Assembly (NCBI GenBank): GCA_024196135.1
Contig: JAMQCK010000778.1
Span: forward strand, 1-15,988
Reading direction: 5' to 3'
From: Pleurotus ostreatus/Saccharomyces cerevisiae fusant
Taxonomy: Eukaryota > Opisthokonta
Length of the DNA: 15,988 bases
This document shows positions 15,164-15,988 of this stretch, piece by piece. Each line of letters begins with the position of its first letter. Position 1 is the stretch's first letter. Both the position numbers and the translations under genes were made by a program. The notes under the pieces are model-generated. The model did not search any database, had not been told where the DNA came from, and was given only the letters and a program-made list of their open reading frames with translations.

Positions 15164-15988
15164 TCACCCCTCCGCCCGCCCCTTCCCCTTCCGCCGGTCC
15201 TTCTCGCCCAACAGCCGCTCGAGGAGCCGTGTCTGGGAGGGGGTGGGGGTTAGTGTGTGGATAGGGAGGAGTTAGTGTTAGGACGGCGAGGGGAAGAAGA
15301 GGAAGGAGGGGGGGAAGGAGGTGGTAAGGGAGAGGCACAGGGAGAGGTACAGGGGGAGGGAAGGAGGGAGGGGAGGAGGGGCAGGGAAGGGGCGCGTCAA
15401 AGCAAGGCGTCAAAACCTCGCACTCACCTGCCGCTCCACCACCCCTCTCAGCTCGCCGATCTGGGCATTGAGGTGCGCGATGGAATGCGCGTCCACGCCG
15501 CTTGTTCTCCCTAGCATGTTCGCCTCGCTCCGACCTAGTAGGTTCGCTTCACTGCGCCCCAACACCTCCTCGCTCCTCCTCAACATCGACCCCAACGAGC
15601 TCGCCTCCCTCCTATGGTTGGTCCTATGCATCGGTTCGACGAACCGTTGTCGATGCGTCGGTTCCACCGGCGAATCGAGCGGGTCCCAGTGGTCGGCGTG
15701 CTGGGGGGATAGGGTCAGTGAATGGAAAAAGGGGGAAGGAAGGGCGAGGAGACGAGAAGATGAGAGGGGGAGGGCAGGAGAGGGGGAGGGCAGATGAGAG
15801 GGGGAAAGGAGAGGGGAGGAGGACGAGGGAGGAGAGGGGGAGGGGGTTGGTGGGGGTTAAGGAGAGGGGACGAAGGGTTGAAAGGTAGGAGGGGGCGGAA
15901 GGTGCAGGAGGGAAGGAGGGATGACGGGGACGAGGGAGTGAGACGGAGGGAAGGGGCCGGAAGGAGGACGCGGGAGGAGGGAGCAGGG
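15164..15988 (-). CDS. 3' end of an unknown coiled-coil protein gene (runs off right edge)
   Basis: I do not recognise the family. Two terminal exons are well supported. Exon 15700-15428 has acceptor CCCCCCAG after a CACTGACC branch site, and donor CAG|GTGAGT. Exon 15232-15164 follows CACTAACC and a CCCTCCCAG acceptor, and ends in TGA. They join in phase 0 to give 113 residues. The protein starts HADHWDPLDSP and carries an eight-residue repeat, LRRSEEV / LGRSEANL / LGRSEANM / LGRT. An amphipathic coiled-coil-like helix follows (HLNAQIGELRGVVERQ, TRLLERLLGEK), then a basic tail, DRRKGKGR. Upstream exons lie beyond 15988. Everything from 15704 to the edge looks like one long pyrimidine-rich intron on the coding strand, as does the 195-nt intron 15427-15233. 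Confidence 0.7.
15236..15988 (+). repeat. Homopurine-rich tracts in the introns of the right-edge gene
   Basis: 15236-15400 and 15704-15988 are mostly G and A on the plus strand, broken by the exon at 15428-15700. AGAGGGGGAGGGCAG recurs around 15770-15795. On the transcribed (minus-sense) RNA they become C/U-rich introns. Long purine/pyrimidine asymmetry of this sort can form triplex (H-DNA) structures. Confidence 0.75.

Noticed and set aside
1..15988. tRNA, rRNA or snRNA genes
   Set aside because: I saw no T-loop (GGTTCGANNC) with matching arms, no rRNA-like conserved blocks and no snRNA motifs. A covariance-model scan would be decisive.

Overview
The window looks like nuclear DNA of a filamentous basidiomycete, most likely an Agaricomycete. 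The reasons are dense GC-rich genes split by many short GT-AG introns (about 50-150 nt, with CTRAY branch sites), tiny exons of 19-44 nt, and four copies of the FunK1-type kinase domain, a family greatly expanded in mushroom-forming fungi. There are no bacterial signals and I found no tRNA or rRNA.

Layout. 1-522: no gene recognised. 523-2175 (minus): seven-exon nuclear protein with an N-terminal DEK-C-like module and a C-terminus like HIRIP3 histone chaperones. 2176-2353: short divergent promoter with fused CRE-like and MluI-box-like sites. 2354-4319 (plus): eight-exon thymine-DNA glycosylase (TDG/Mug family). 4603-5202 (minus): FunK1 fragment A. 5203-5658: divergent spacer with five copies of an 8-mer and a TATA box. 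5659-7426 (plus): eleven-exon NADP-dependent alkenal/enone reductase of the MDR superfamily. 7669-8451 and 8821-9543 (minus): FunK1 fragments B and C. 10603-11977 (plus): FunK1 copy D, the best preserved. 12037-14201: a gene-poor block with eight arms of an alternating inverted repeat, enclosing one doubtful small gene (12440-13242, minus). 14400-15000: small tandem duplications, then a polypyrimidine tract. 15164 to the right edge (minus): 3' end of an unrecognised coiled-coil protein gene whose introns are almost pure pyrimidine on the coding strand.

The left third (about 0.5-4.3 kb) is a conserved chromatin/DNA-repair pair sharing one promoter. From 4.6 to 12 kb the sequence is accessory in character: degenerate kinase paralogues around one metabolic reductase gene.

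The most unusual property is the number of short tandem repeats of 16, 20, 22, 24 or 26 bp that sit on functional landmarks: a splice donor, a branch-point-like motif, and three stop codons. Inside reading frames they appear as 24-bp units, so eight-residue repeats are added without breaking the frame. The second unusual property is the TGCGTGTCTTG inverted-repeat array between 12.0 and 14.2 kb, bracketed by a 17-bp direct repeat.
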